Shown in pieces: positions 26,902 to 35,360 of a DNA stretch of 64,000 bases. Below the pieces are notes generated by a model that was not told where the DNA came from, made no database searches, and saw only the letters and a list, made by a program, of their open reading frames with translations. Source of the stretch: Labrys miyagiensis. Its GTDB lineage: Bacteria; Pseudomonadota; Alphaproteobacteria; Rhizobiales; Labraceae. The position numbers and the translations under genes were made by a program. The stretch lies in contig NZ_BSPC01000005.1 of the NCBI RefSeq assembly GCF_030160835.1, forward strand, positions 248,001-312,000, read 5' to 3'. Within the stretch, counting starts at the first letter, position 1. Each line of letters opens with the position of its first letter.

Positions 26902-27513
26902 ATGCTGAAGACCGCCCTGAGCCTTGCCTTCGTTCTTCTGGCTGGCGTTGCCCAAGCGCAAACACCGCCGCAGACGCCGCCGGCCCAGGCCGCCCCCCAG
27001 ACCCAGGGCCAATCCACGATACCGCTTCAGCCACAGACCCCGGCCGCTGCACCGTCGCCGCTGCCGGGCGGCGCCTCCTCGCTCCAGGAGACCTATGAGG
27101 ACTGGCGGGTGTTCTGCAGCGCGCCGAACAATGTCAAGCAATGCACCCTCCAGGAGGTGCTGTCGGATCAGAAGAGCGGCCAGCGCGTCCTGGCCGTCGA
27201 GCTCTCACCCACGCCCGATGGCGGCATGACGGGCAATCTGGTGATGCCCTTCGGCCTCCTGTTCTCGGCCGGCGTCGCGCTCGCCCTCGACCAGAATCCC
27301 AGCGGGCAGGCGCTGCCCTTCCAGACCTGCATCCCCGCCGGCTGCCTGGTGCCGCTAAGCCTCGACGCCCGCACCATCGCGGCGCTGCGCAACGGCAGCC
27401 AGGTCAAGCTCAACACCAAGTCGATCGACGCCACGGCCAAGCCGCTGGTCTTCAACGTCTCGCTCAAGGGCTTCGGTACGGCGCTCGATCGCGCCCTGGC
27501 CATCGTGAAGTAG
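26902..27513 (+). CDS. Invasion-associated locus B (IalB) family protein
   Basis: The 203-aa protein has a signal peptide (LKTALSLAFVLLAGVAQA) and a Pro/Gln-rich linker (residues 19-55). The IalB domain follows, with EDWRVFCS, QCTLQEVLSD, GNLVMPFGLLFSAGVAL and FQTCIPAGCLVPLSL, and paired cysteines. Such proteins are periplasmic or outer-membrane-associated in Rhizobiales; the molecular role is unknown. GAGG at 26893-26896 favours the second of two adjacent ATGs. Confidence 0.85.
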   Translation: MLKTALSLAFVLLAGVAQAQTPPQTPPAQAAPQTQGQSTIPLQPQTPAAAPSPLPGGASSLQETYEDWRVFCSAPNNVKQCTLQEVLSDQKSGQRVLAVELSPTPDGGMTGNLVMPFGLLFSAGVALALDQNPSGQALPFQTCIPAGCLVPLSLDARTIAALRNGSQVKLNTKSIDATAKPLVFNVSLKGFGTALDRALAIVK

Positions 27514-27558
27514 CGAGAAGAAGGCGCGACTTGAGCCTTCCCTAGCTTCGTCACCGTC

Positions 27559-27782
27559 GAATTCACACATCGCAGTAGAGGGCGCGGCTCATCCTTCCCC
27601 GGCTTCGGGGAAGGTGTCGCCGCGCAGCGGTGACGGAAGGGGGAGAGCGACGCGACAGAGCCGGTTTTCAGGCCGGGTAGGCGCCACGCTACCCCTTCCG
27701 ACTTCGCTTCGCTCAGCCACCTTCCCCGCAGTCGGGGAAGGATAACCTGCGCCTCTTCCTGACGGCGCAGATGTGTGAATTC
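27559..27782. repeat. ~225-bp element with terminal inverted repeats, copy 1
   Basis: The ends are GAATTCACACATC and its exact inverse GATGTGTGAATTC. Inside are hairpins rich in CCTTCCCCG and CGGGGAAGG, GAGCCGGTTTTCAGGCCGG, and CCTTCCGACTTCGCTTCGC. A second copy at 34281-34505 is co-linear over the whole length. It resembles a MITE or an oversized intergenic repeat. It fills the gap between the IalB gene and the APC permease gene. Confidence 0.8.
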
Positions 27783-27821
27783 GATGCCCACGAAGCTGGG
27801 GGAGGCGCGCCGCGCCCTTCC

Positions 27822-29255
27822 TCAATCCTCCGCCGCCAGCACGGCACCGGCTTTCGCCAGCACGTCGGGCCGGTTCATGCGCAGCCACCCGGCGCCAGCG
27901 ATGCACAGGACGAGCCAGGCTACGATCATCCAGGGCATCCAGGTATAGGGTGGGTCCGTCTGCAAGATGATCTGGGCGATGAACAGCGCCGCGATCAGCA
28001 GCGCTCCGAGCGCCGGCAACAGCATCTGGCGCAGCGGATGGGCATCGCCGCGGCGGCGGAAGAAGGCGATCGCGGCGAGATTGGCGAGGATATAGACCAG
28101 CAGGATCGCCAGCGTCAGCACGAAGCCGCAATAGCCATAGACATTGCTGCCGCCGTCCGGATTGGCGAGGCCCCCCGAAACGGCGCCCACCGCGATCACC
28201 ACCAAGGCGCTGAACAGGCTCTGGAAATAGACGGCGTTACGCGGCGTGCCATGCTTGGGATCGATGAAGCCAAGCGCTGAGGGCAGCATGCCCTCCCGGC
28301 CCATGGCGAAGAGCACGCGCACCACGCCGGTGTTGCCGTTGACCATCACCGCCGCCATTGACGACACCGAGGCGACGATGATCAGCGGTGTCATCCAGGG
28401 TGCGTAGAGGGAGGCGAGGTCGTTCCACGGCGTGGAGGAGCCGGTGAGGGCGTTGACCTTGTCCGGCCCGAGGCCGATCACCTCGGCCCAGATGCAGAAG
28501 ACATAGATGAGGCCGACGGCGAGGGTGGAAAGCGCGATGGCGAGCGGCACGTTGCGGCGGGGGTTGCGTACCTCCTCGCCCAGGGTGGTGGCGCCCTCGA
28601 AGCCGACGAAGCTGAGCGCCGCGAACACGCCGCCCGTTATCAGGCCCTGCAATCCGCTGGGCGAGGCTGACGGCGTGAGCGGCGTGGCGGTGACGCCATG
28701 CGCGCCGCCCGAGGCCATGACGATCACCGCCATCAGCAGTACGATGGCCACTTCCAGGACGAACAGCGTCATCGCGGTGCGCAGGGTGGAGCGGATGCCC
28801 TCCAGAGCCAGCACGGTCATGGCGATCCAGGGCAGGATGGAGATGGCGATCCAGGGTATGTCGAAACCGAAGGCCTGCTTGATCGTCTGTTGCAGATAGG
28901 CGCCGATCAGCGCGATCTCGATCGGCGGCAGCAGCGCATAGGCCACGAACATCAGCCCGCCGGCGACGAAGCCCATGGTGGGGCCGAGGCCGAGTGAGAC
29001 ATAGGTGTAGAAGGAGCCCGCGCTGGGGGCGACCGCCGCCATCTCCATCACGCCGCTCGCCGTGATCAGCATCACGATAAGGCAGGCGACATAGACGAAA
29101 GGCGTGGCTTCACCCGAAAAGGGCGTCGAGAATTGCGGGTTGAAGAAGGTCGAGACCGCCGGCCCCATGATGGCGGCGGACATGATCACCGCGCTGGCGA
29201 GGCCGACAGAATTGCGCCTGAGCTGCGCCGGTTCTGCCGAAGTGACTGACGACAT
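27822..29255 (-). CDS. APC-superfamily amino acid permease
   Basis: The 477-aa integral membrane protein has about 12 hydrophobic segments and the APC signature regions (VGLASAVIMSAAIMGP in helix 1; GGVFAALSFVGFEGATTLGEEVRNPRRNVPLAI in helix 6 and loop). Members import amino acids or amines by proton symport; the substrate is unknown. I use the ATG giving MSSVTSAEP, which has GGAGAT upstream; a 35-residue upstream extension is charged and non-family. A palindrome TGGAATATTCCA lies about 150 bp upstream. Confidence 0.9.
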   Translation of the reverse strand: MSSVTSAEPAQLRRNSVGLASAVIMSAAIMGPAVSTFFNPQFSTPFSGEATPFVYVACLIVMLITASGVMEMAAVAPSAGSFYTYVSLGLGPTMGFVAGGLMFVAYALLPPIEIALIGAYLQQTIKQAFGFDIPWIAISILPWIAMTVLALEGIRSTLRTAMTLFVLEVAIVLLMAVIVMASGGAHGVTATPLTPSASPSGLQGLITGGVFAALSFVGFEGATTLGEEVRNPRRNVPLAIALSTLAVGLIYVFCIWAEVIGLGPDKVNALTGSSTPWNDLASLYAPWMTPLIIVASVSSMAAVMVNGNTGVVRVLFAMGREGMLPSALGFIDPKHGTPRNAVYFQSLFSALVVIAVGAVSGGLANPDGGSNVYGYCGFVLTLAILLVYILANLAAIAFFRRRGDAHPLRQMLLPALGALLIAALFIAQIILQTDPPYTWMPWMIVAWLVLCIAGAGWLRMNRPDVLAKAGAVLAAED

Positions 29256-29385
29256 GGAAGGATCTCCGCTGATGGCACGCGGGACCGTTGATGGTCCTCT
29301 TTCGTTTGTCGGTTCGCGGCGGCAGGGACGTTTGGACGGGCTGCCGGCTGCAAACATCAACTTGTGACAGACTGCGCCAAGAATG

Positions 29386-29418
29386 TTGGACTTGCAATAT
29401 TTATTGTGGAATATTCCA
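29386..29418. promoter_or_regulatory. Operator-like motif TTGGACTTG + TGGAATATTCCA
   Basis: TTGGACTTGCAATATTT at 29386 is followed by the perfect palindrome TGGAATATTCCA (29407-29418). The first part recurs as TTGGACTTGGAACATTT at 35361, 45 bp upstream of the DeoR-family regulator gene. Shared presence suggests an operator of that regulator; this is inferred from sequence alone. Confidence 0.5.
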
Positions 29419-29512
29419 ACAATGACAGATTGTCATTTCTGCAGGCCCACCGGAGCGCCAATCGAGCAGGGCTTGAACAGGAAAGGCGATTCGCTTGCTG
29501 CTTCCCTCCCCC

Positions 29513-29611
29513 TTGTGGGGAGGGATTAGAGGGTGGGGGTCTCTGACGGTAGGGAACAGCCCTTCCTAAGGGACCCCCATCCCCTTACCCTTCCCCGCAA
29601 GGGGGAAGGGA
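29513..29611. repeat. GGGAGG-type inverted repeat
   Basis: CCCTCCCCCTTGTGGGGAGGG folds on itself; the following GGTGGGGGTC is inverted as GACCCCCATCC and CCTTCCCCGCAAGGGGGAAGG closes the element. Related sequences are at 8831-8987, 31999-32081 and 42966-43007. Confidence 0.6.
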
Positions 29612-29681
29612 GTCCTTTGCGTCGCGCCTTTACCGCGGAGGTAGGCGTTGATTCGCCTTTTGCTACAGGGGGAGCGCCTGC

Positions 29682-31124
29682 ATGATCGTGATCGGGGTGG
29701 ATATCGGCACGCAGTCGCTGAAGGCGGTGGCCGCCGATCGCAACCTCAACCCGCTGGGCAGCGCTTCCATCGCCTATCCCTTCCAGACGCCGGCGCCAGG
29801 CGAAGCGGAGCAGGACCCCCAGCTCTGGCTCGACGCCCTGAGACCGGCGATCGCGGGTTGCCTCGATGCCGCAGGAGCGAGAGCCGGCGATGTCGCCGCG
29901 CTCGGCTTTGTCGGCCAGCTCGACGGCTGCATTGCGGTCGATGCCGCCTGCCGTGCCCTCGGGCCCGCCTTGATCTGGATGGACCGGCGCGCCGAAATGG
30001 AGATTGCCGATATCCCGGCCGGCCTGGTGCGGGAGCGCACGGGAAGCGTGCTTGATCCCTCGCACATGGCTGCCAAGATCCGCTGGCTGAAGCAGCGCCG
30101 GCCGGGTGCCGTGCGTTTCCACCAGCCCGTCTCCTATGTGGTGGAAAGACTGACCGGCCGAGCTGTGTTCGATCATGGCCTGGCCTCCACCACCATGCTC
30201 TATGATCTCGCGGAACGCTGCTTCCGCCCGGAATTGCTGGAGGGCTTCGGCGTCTCGGCCAGCGAGCTGCCGGAAATCGGCGAGGCCAGCGCCAGCGCCG
30301 GCGGGTTGACGCCAGCGGGCAGCGCGCTCACCGGCCTGCGCGAAGGCATCCCGGTGGCGGTCGGGACGGGCGATGATTTCGCCGGACCGCTCGGTGCCGG
30401 CATCGTCACCCCGGGCACGGTTGTGTGCTCTCTCGGCACGGCCGAAGTGGTGGGAGCGGTGCACCCCCATCCGGTCATCGATCCCCTCAATCTGGTCGAG
30501 ACGCATGGCTTTGTCTCCGGCTTTTCATTCATCGAGAATCCGGGCTGGCTTTCGGGCGGCGCGGTGACCTGGCTGCGCCATCTGGTGGGTTTTGCCGATC
30601 CGGCCGCTCTCACCGAGGCTGCCGCCGGCGTGCCGGCGGGCAGTGGGGGCGTGACCTTCATCCCGGCGCTGAACGGGGCGATGGCGCCAGTCTGGCAGCC
30701 GGGCGCGCGGGGCGTGTTCTACGGACTGGCCGCCCACCACCATCGCGGCCACCTCGCGCGGGCGGTGCTGGAGGGCTGTGCCTTCGCCATGCGCGATGTC
30801 ATCGACCGGCTGCGCGAGCTCGGCGTCGCCACGGATCGAATCCTCCTCGTCGGCGGCGGCGCACGCAGCACGCTCTGGGCCGAGATCCGGGCGGGCGTGC
30901 TCGACCAGGCGGTGGAGCGGGCCGAAAGCGTCGATGCCGCGCCGATGGCGGGCGTGCTGCTGGCCGCAACCGCCGCCGGGCTCGAACCTTCCCTTGCCGA
31001 AGCCGCCGCCCGTCTGCCGCTCCCGACCAGCCGCACTGAACCGGTTGCCGCGGATGTACCAGCCTATGAGGTGGCCTATCAACGCTACCGGACACTGTTC
31101 GACGCCCTGACGCCGATGTTTTGA
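29682..31124 (+). CDS. FGGY-family carbohydrate kinase (xylulokinase-like)
   Basis: The 480-aa protein shows the FGGY architecture: IGVDIGTQSLKAVAAD (residues 4-19), GFVGQLDGCIAVD, LIWMDRRAEMEI near 98, VAVGTGDDFAGPLGAGIV near 226, and the C-terminal ATP-site signature RAVLEGCAFAMRDVID...ILLVGGGARSTLWAEIRAGVL. Members phosphorylate ketoses or polyols; the DD-FAGPLGAG segment holds the catalytic aspartate. It opens a module with a TIM-barrel protein, a G1P-dehydrogenase-like enzyme and a HAD phosphatase. The sugar is unknown. Confidence 0.9.
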   Translation: MIVIGVDIGTQSLKAVAADRNLNPLGSASIAYPFQTPAPGEAEQDPQLWLDALRPAIAGCLDAAGARAGDVAALGFVGQLDGCIAVDAACRALGPALIWMDRRAEMEIADIPAGLVRERTGSVLDPSHMAAKIRWLKQRRPGAVRFHQPVSYVVERLTGRAVFDHGLASTTMLYDLAERCFRPELLEGFGVSASELPEIGEASASAGGLTPAGSALTGLREGIPVAVGTGDDFAGPLGAGIVTPGTVVCSLGTAEVVGAVHPHPVIDPLNLVETHGFVSGFSFIENPGWLSGGAVTWLRHLVGFADPAALTEAAAGVPAGSGGVTFIPALNGAMAPVWQPGARGVFYGLAAHHHRGHLARAVLEGCAFAMRDVIDRLRELGVATDRILLVGGGARSTLWAEIRAGVLDQAVERAESVDAAPMAGVLLAATAAGLEPSLAEAAARLPLPTSRTEPVAADVPAYEVAYQRYRTLFDALTPMF

Positions 31125-31199
31125 CGGAGGGGTTGGGCGAGATGAGGAGCCTGAGGATAAGGTGAGCCGGTTGCGCCCCCTCGCCCAATTGTCGCATAT

Positions 31200-31252
31200 C
31201 TTTTGTTGGATATTTGTTGCTCTTCCAAAATAAAATGTGATATTTCCAACTA
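31200..31252. promoter_or_regulatory. A+T-rich operator-like region upstream of the TIM-barrel gene
   Basis: GTTGGATATTT at 31205 is mirrored by ATATTTCCAAC at 31240, with CTTCCAAAATAAAA between them. The TTGGA/TCCAA pattern resembles the motifs at 29386 and 35361, so the DeoR regulator may also control an internal promoter here. Confidence 0.45.
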
Positions 31253-31283
31253 TCAGTCGCCGATACCAGGAGAAGCCGCCGCC

Positions 31284-31979
31284 ATGGATTTCATCTTCAT
31301 GCTGACGCGCAGCGACCGGACGGTCGAGGATTGCCTGGAGCTGGTGCGCGAGATCGCCCCGCTCCGCCTCGGCCATGTCGGTTTCAAGGATGTCGGCGTG
31401 CCGCTGCCCGTGCTGGAGCGCCTGGCACAGGCGATCCGCGATGCCGGCGCGACCTCCTATATGGAGGTGGTCTCCACCAGCCCGGAGGACTGCCTGCGCT
31501 CGGCCCGCATCGCCCGCAATCTCGGCATCGACCGTCTGCTCGGCGGCACGCTGGTGGATGAGACGCTCGAGATCCTTGCCGGCAGCCCCACCGCTTATTT
31601 TCCCTTCCCGGGCCGGCCGGTAGGCCATCCCACCAAGCTCGGCGGCCACGCGCCGGAGATCGAGCAGCATTGCCGCACCTTCATGCGCAAGGGCTGCGCC
31701 GGCGCCGACCTTCTCGCCTATCGCGCCACCGAGGCCGATCCGCTCGAGCTTGTGCGGGCAGCGCGGCGGGGCCTTGGTTCGGGCCTCCTGATTGCTGCCG
31801 GCTCCGTCACCTCGGTGGAGAAGATCCGCGCCCTCGATGCGGCCGGGGCCGACGCCTTCACCATCGGTTCGGCCGTCTTCGACGGTTCGTTCAGCCCGAC
31901 CAAGGGCTCGACCCTGTCCCAGCTCGCCGACGTTCTCGCAGCCTGCGGCAGCGAAGCCGGGGAACGGCGGACAGGCTGA
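31284..31979 (+). CDS. TIM-barrel protein of unknown function in a sugar module
   Basis: The 231-aa protein (MDFIFMLTRSDRTVEDCLEL...) has a repeating beta-alpha pattern, and its C-terminal GSVTSVEKIRALDAAGADAFTIGSAVFDG is the phosphate-binding end of a (beta/alpha)8 barrel. LGHVGFKDVG, YMEVVSTSPEDC, LLGGTLVDET and YFPFPGRPVGHPTKLGG are distinctive conserved-looking blocks, but I cannot assign a named family. An aldolase, isomerase or epimerase acting on a sugar phosphate is a reasonable guess. AGGAGAAG before the ATG sets the start and an operator-like region lies directly upstream. Confidence 0.75.
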   Translation: MDFIFMLTRSDRTVEDCLELVREIAPLRLGHVGFKDVGVPLPVLERLAQAIRDAGATSYMEVVSTSPEDCLRSARIARNLGIDRLLGGTLVDETLEILAGSPTAYFPFPGRPVGHPTKLGGHAPEIEQHCRTFMRKGCAGADLLAYRATEADPLELVRAARRGLGSGLLIAAGSVTSVEKIRALDAAGADAFTIGSAVFDGSFSPTKGSTLSQLADVLAACGSEAGERRTG

Positions 31980-31998
31980 AGGTGCTGGAGGGAATATA

Positions 31999-32081
31999 AG
32001 GGCGGGGGCCCATCGGCGAGGGATTCACCTTATCCCGCTTGACCCCCATCTCCGACCCTTCCCCACAAGGGGAAGGGAGTT
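31999..32081. repeat. GGGAGG-type inverted repeat
   Basis: GGCGGGGGCCCATC near 31999 is partly inverted as GACCCCCATCTCC near 32040, followed by the hairpin CCTTCCCCACAAGGGGAAGG. It lies between the TIM-barrel gene and the dehydrogenase gene. Confidence 0.5.
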
Positions 32082-32142
32082 TCAGACGTCGCGCCTCGAC
32101 CGATCGATGACAGCCCCCCCGTTGACCCCCGTGTGAATACCC

Positions 32143-33465
32143 ATGTCGCAATTGTTTCTCGACCGGCTTCTCGAAGGAACCCTCACCGATAGCGAAACCG
32201 GCGAGCGCCTGTCCGTACCTGTCCGCAAGGTGACGATCGGTACGGGTCTCGCGCCTGTCGCTGCTCAGCTGGTGGTGCCGCTCGGTCTCGGCCGGCGCCT
32301 TGCCGTGGTGATGGACGCCGACACGCGCCGCGCCATGGGTGAGGCGGTGGCCGGAGCTTTGTCCACCGGGCATCTGGTCGAAAGCATCGTGCTCGATCCC
32401 CATCCCCATCCGGACATGGAGGTGGTCGAGGAGGTCCGGGCGAGGAGCCGCGAGGCGGATGGGCTCATCGCGGTCGGTTCGGGCTCGATCAACGATATCG
32501 TCAAGCACGCGGCGCATCTGGCCGGCAAGCCCTATGCCGTGTTCGGCACGGCGCTGTCGATGAACGGCTACACCTCCTCTTCCGCAGCCATCACCGAGAA
32601 GGGGCTGAAGAAGTCGCTCGCCTCCACCGCCGCGCAGGGCGTCTTCCTCGACCTCGACGTGCTGGCGGCGGCGCCCAAGCGCCTGATCGCTGCCGGCTTC
32701 GGCGATTCCATCTGCCGCTGCACGGCACAGACGGACTGGCTGATGTCGCATCTCATCCGCGGCACGCCCTATCGCGACACCCCCTTCGCGCTGCAGAGGG
32801 AGGAGGAGGCGGCGCTGATGGCCGATCCAGGCCGTCTGATAGCCGGCGACCGCGCGGCCGTCGCCCTGCTCGCCCGCATGTTGGTGCTTTCCGGCTTCGG
32901 CATGACGCTGGCGGGGGGATCCTATCCCGCCAGCCAGGGCGAGCATCTCATCGCCCATTATATCGACATGCGTGGCCAGAACCTGCCGATGGCCTATCAC
33001 GGCGAGCATATCGCGGTGACCACGGTGACGGTGGCGCGGCTGCAGGAGCGCGTGCTCGGCCGGACCAGCCTTGCCATCCGGGCGAACGCCGACACCCCGG
33101 CCGTGTTCGCCCGCGAATTCGGGGCGGAGCTCGGTGCCGAATGCTGGAACGCCTTCGAGCCCAAGCTGCTGGACGAGGAGGGCGCCGCCGCGCTCAACCG
33201 GCGCCTTGCCGCCGACTGGCCCGACATTCGTCGGCGCCTCCTTGCCGTCAGCCGCCCCTCGACGGAGGTCAAGGCGGCGCTCGAAAACGTCAACGCGCCG
33301 GTCAAACCCGCCGATGTCGGCATTCCCGAGCCTTTCTATCGCGAGGCGCTGCGCAATGCCCGCCGCATCCGCGACCGCTTCGGTGTGCTGGATCTCGCCG
33401 AGGCCGCCGGGGAGCTCGACGATTTCATCGCGGCCGAGACGGCCCGGCCTGCCGCCCATGCTTGA
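32143..33465 (+). CDS. sn-Glycerol-1-phosphate dehydrogenase-like (Fe-ADH superfamily) enzyme
   Basis: The 440-aa protein resembles the AraM/EgsA glycerol-1-phosphate dehydrogenases of the iron-ADH superfamily. It has VGSGSINDIVKHAAHLAGKP (NAD-phosphate-binding loop, about residues 107-126), GTALSMNGYTSSSAAIT, AAGFGDSICR, and the metal histidines in SQGEHLIAHYID and YHGEHIAVTT. In archaea and some Gram-positives these enzymes reduce DHAP; in Rhizobiales sugar clusters they may act on other polyol phosphates. The HAD phosphatase gene overlaps its end by 8 bp. Confidence 0.82.
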   Translation: MSQLFLDRLLEGTLTDSETGERLSVPVRKVTIGTGLAPVAAQLVVPLGLGRRLAVVMDADTRRAMGEAVAGALSTGHLVESIVLDPHPHPDMEVVEEVRARSREADGLIAVGSGSINDIVKHAAHLAGKPYAVFGTALSMNGYTSSSAAITEKGLKKSLASTAAQGVFLDLDVLAAAPKRLIAAGFGDSICRCTAQTDWLMSHLIRGTPYRDTPFALQREEEAALMADPGRLIAGDRAAVALLARMLVLSGFGMTLAGGSYPASQGEHLIAHYIDMRGQNLPMAYHGEHIAVTTVTVARLQERVLGRTSLAIRANADTPAVFAREFGAELGAECWNAFEPKLLDEEGAAALNRRLAADWPDIRRRLLAVSRPSTEVKAALENVNAPVKPADVGIPEPFYREALRNARRIRDRFGVLDLAEAAGELDDFIAAETARPAAHA

Positions 33466-34261
33466 TCCGCTGGCCGGTTTCCCGCTTGCCGCCCGGCGCA
33501 TCGTGCGGGTGGTGCTCACCGACATCGACGATACGCTCACCGATCACGGTCGCCTGCCCCCCATCGCCTATGACGCCATGGCGCGGCTGGCCGAGGTTGG
33601 GATCGCAGTGGTGCCCGTCACCGGCCGCCCTGCCGGTTGGTGCGACCTCATCGCCCGGCAATGGCCGGTGGCCGGCGTGGTGGGCGAGAATGGTGCCTTT
33701 TATTTCCGCTATGACGATGCCAGCCGCACCATGATCCGCCACTACGCCAGGGACCGGGCAGAGAGGCGCATCGACCGCGAGAAGCTCGAGGCCATCCGCC
33801 AGACGGTGCTCGCCGAAGTGCCCGGAGCCGCCGTCTCGGCCGACCAGGCCTATCGCGAGGCGGACCTTGCCATCGACTTCTGCGAGGATGTGCCACGCCT
33901 GCCGCCATCGGCCGTCAGGCGGATCGTCGAGCTCTTCGAGCAGGCGGGCGCCACGGCCAAGATCTCCTCCATCCATGTCAATGGCTGGTTCGGCCACTAC
34001 GACAAGCTGACCACGAGCAGGGCCTTTCTCGCCGATGTCCTGGGCGTCGACGTGGACCGGACGCCGGAAGCCGTCGCCTATGTCGGTGACAGCCCCAACG
34101 ACATGCCGATGTTCGGCTTCTTCGCCAATTCGGTAGGGGTGGCCAATGTACTCGATTTCCGTGACCAGCTCAGCGCGCCGCCGAGATGGGTGACCACGAA
34201 GCGGGGCGGCCAGGGTTTTGCGGAGTTCGTCGAGGCGCTGATCGGGGCGAGGGCGCAGTAG
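33458..34261 (+). CDS. HAD-superfamily phosphatase (class IIB, Cof/SPP-like)
   Basis: The 267-aa protein shows HAD motif I as LTDIDDTLTDHGRL (about residues 20-33), motif II in VPVTGRPAGW, and motifs III/IV in GVDVDRTPEAVAYVGDSPNDMPMFGFF near 210-232, with a class IIB cap between. It probably dephosphorylates a sugar or polyol phosphate. It overlaps the dehydrogenase gene by 8 bp, so the two are translationally coupled and may work on successive intermediates. Confidence 0.85.
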   Translation: MLDPLAGFPLAARRIVRVVLTDIDDTLTDHGRLPPIAYDAMARLAEVGIAVVPVTGRPAGWCDLIARQWPVAGVVGENGAFYFRYDDASRTMIRHYARDRAERRIDREKLEAIRQTVLAEVPGAAVSADQAYREADLAIDFCEDVPRLPPSAVRRIVELFEQAGATAKISSIHVNGWFGHYDKLTTSRAFLADVLGVDVDRTPEAVAYVGDSPNDMPMFGFFANSVGVANVLDFRDQLSAPPRWVTTKRGGQGFAEFVEALIGARAQ

Positions 34262-34280
34262 GCCTTCCTCGAGGCTGTCA

Positions 34281-34505
34281 GGTTCGCACATTGCAGCAAA
34301 GGGCGCGGATCATCCTTCCCCGACTCCGGGGAAGGTGGACCGGCGTAGCCGGGCCGGAAGGGGGAGAGTGACGCCACGGAGCCGGTTTTCAAGCCAGGCA
34401 GGCGCCACCCTACCCCTTCCGACTTCGCTTCGCTCAGCCACCTTCCCCGCAGTCGGGGAAGGATGACCCGCGCCTTTTATGGACAAGACGGCGATGTGTT
34501 CATCC
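34281..34505. repeat. ~225-bp element with terminal inverted repeats, copy 2
   Basis: This is co-linear with the element at 27559-27782: hairpins CATCCTTCCCCGACTCCGGG, GAGCCGGTTTTCAAGCC, CTACCCCTTCCGACTTCGCT, and CAGTCGGGGAAGGAT. The termini have decayed (GGTTCGCACATTGC and GCGATGTGTTCATC). Both copies are in the same orientation and bracket the permease-kinase-TIM-dehydrogenase-phosphatase module. Confidence 0.8.
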
Positions 34506-34539
34506 GACCGCCGGCGTCACAGAAAACGCTTTCGCGCCC

Positions 34540-35316
34540 CTAAGCCTCCGCCACCTTCACCCCGACCCCTGCCTTTTTCAGCGCCGCAGCGAATTGCGTG
34601 GAAGGGCTGCCGTCCGTCACCAGATAGTCCAGTTCGTCCAGGGCGCAGACATGCTCCAGCGCCGCCTGCTCGAACTTGGAATGATCGGCCACCAGGATCA
34701 CCGCCTCCGCCCGCTCGATCATCACCCGCTTGTTCCAGGCCGACATCGAGTTCTCGTCGCTCGGGCCGTTGGCGTCGACCCTGCTGGCGCCGATGATGGC
34801 GTAGGTGGGGTTGAACTTGCGCAGATAGGCCAGCGTATCCGGCCCGCCGACGCCGCCATCGCCCATGTCGAACTCGCCGGGGCAGACGATCACCCGGATG
34901 CTCGGGTTGACGGCCAGCGCCGAGGCGACGCCGAAGCTGGTGGTGATGACGGTGAGGTTCTTCAGCTCGGCCGCCAGGCGTCTCGCGACATAGATGGTGG
35001 TGGCGCCGGCGTCGATCATGATGGTGTCGCCATTGCGCAGGAGGCCGGGCACGGCGCGGGCGATGGCCGAGCGCTGGTCGACCTTGGTGCGGTAGCGGTC
35101 GTCGAGCGAGGGCTCGAGGTCGAGTGGCGGCCCGGCGGCGCCGCCATAGGTACGGCTGAGCAGGCCCTGCTCGCTGAGTTCGTCGAGATCACGGCGGATG
35201 GTCTCGGTCACCACATCGAAGCGATGCGCGAGCTCCGAGATGCGGATCGAGGGCGAGGCATGCAACTCGGCCAGGATTGCCTGCTGCCGGTCACGTTTAC
35301 GAAGAGTCCCGGCCAT
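34540..35316 (-). CDS. DeoR/GlpR-family transcriptional regulator
   Basis: The 258-aa protein begins with the DeoR helix-turn-helix (RKRDRQQAILAELHASPSIRISELAHRF...TETIRRDLDELSEQGLLSRTYGGA). The C-terminal effector domain has IMIDAGATTIYVARRL and ITTSFGVASAL, the phosphosugar-sensing motifs of the family. The start is either MAGTLRK (used here) or a GTG 15 bp upstream; neither has a clear Shine-Dalgarno. It lies next to the carbohydrate module and is its likely repressor, sensing a phosphorylated intermediate. Confidence 0.88.
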   Translation of the reverse strand: MAGTLRKRDRQQAILAELHASPSIRISELAHRFDVVTETIRRDLDELSEQGLLSRTYGGAAGPPLDLEPSLDDRYRTKVDQRSAIARAVPGLLRNGDTIMIDAGATTIYVARRLAAELKNLTVITTSFGVASALAVNPSIRVIVCPGEFDMGDGGVGGPDTLAYLRKFNPTYAIIGASRVDANGPSDENSMSAWNKRVMIERAEAVILVADHSKFEQAALEHVCALDELDYLVTDGSPSTQFAAALKKAGVGVKVAEA

Positions 35317-35360
35317 GGAGGTCACCCACACGCTAAAACGGCGGGCACGCCGCCGATTTT

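Larger units (their letters stand above)
29256..29681. other. Divergent intergenic region between APC permease and FGGY kinase
   Basis: No gene is supported. The region is A+T-rich at 29380-29440, where the operator-like motif listed separately lies. A GGGAGG-type inverted repeat fills 29513-29611. A strong GGGGGAG Shine-Dalgarno at about 29668-29674 serves the kinase gene. Confidence 0.6.

Noticed and set aside
32143-33465. Maleylacetate reductase for the hydroxyquinol pathway
   Set aside because: It belongs to the Fe-ADH superfamily, but GSGSINDIVK, GTALSMNGYTSSSAA and the full 440-aa length fit the G1P-dehydrogenase group, and the gene sits in a sugar module 22 kb away.
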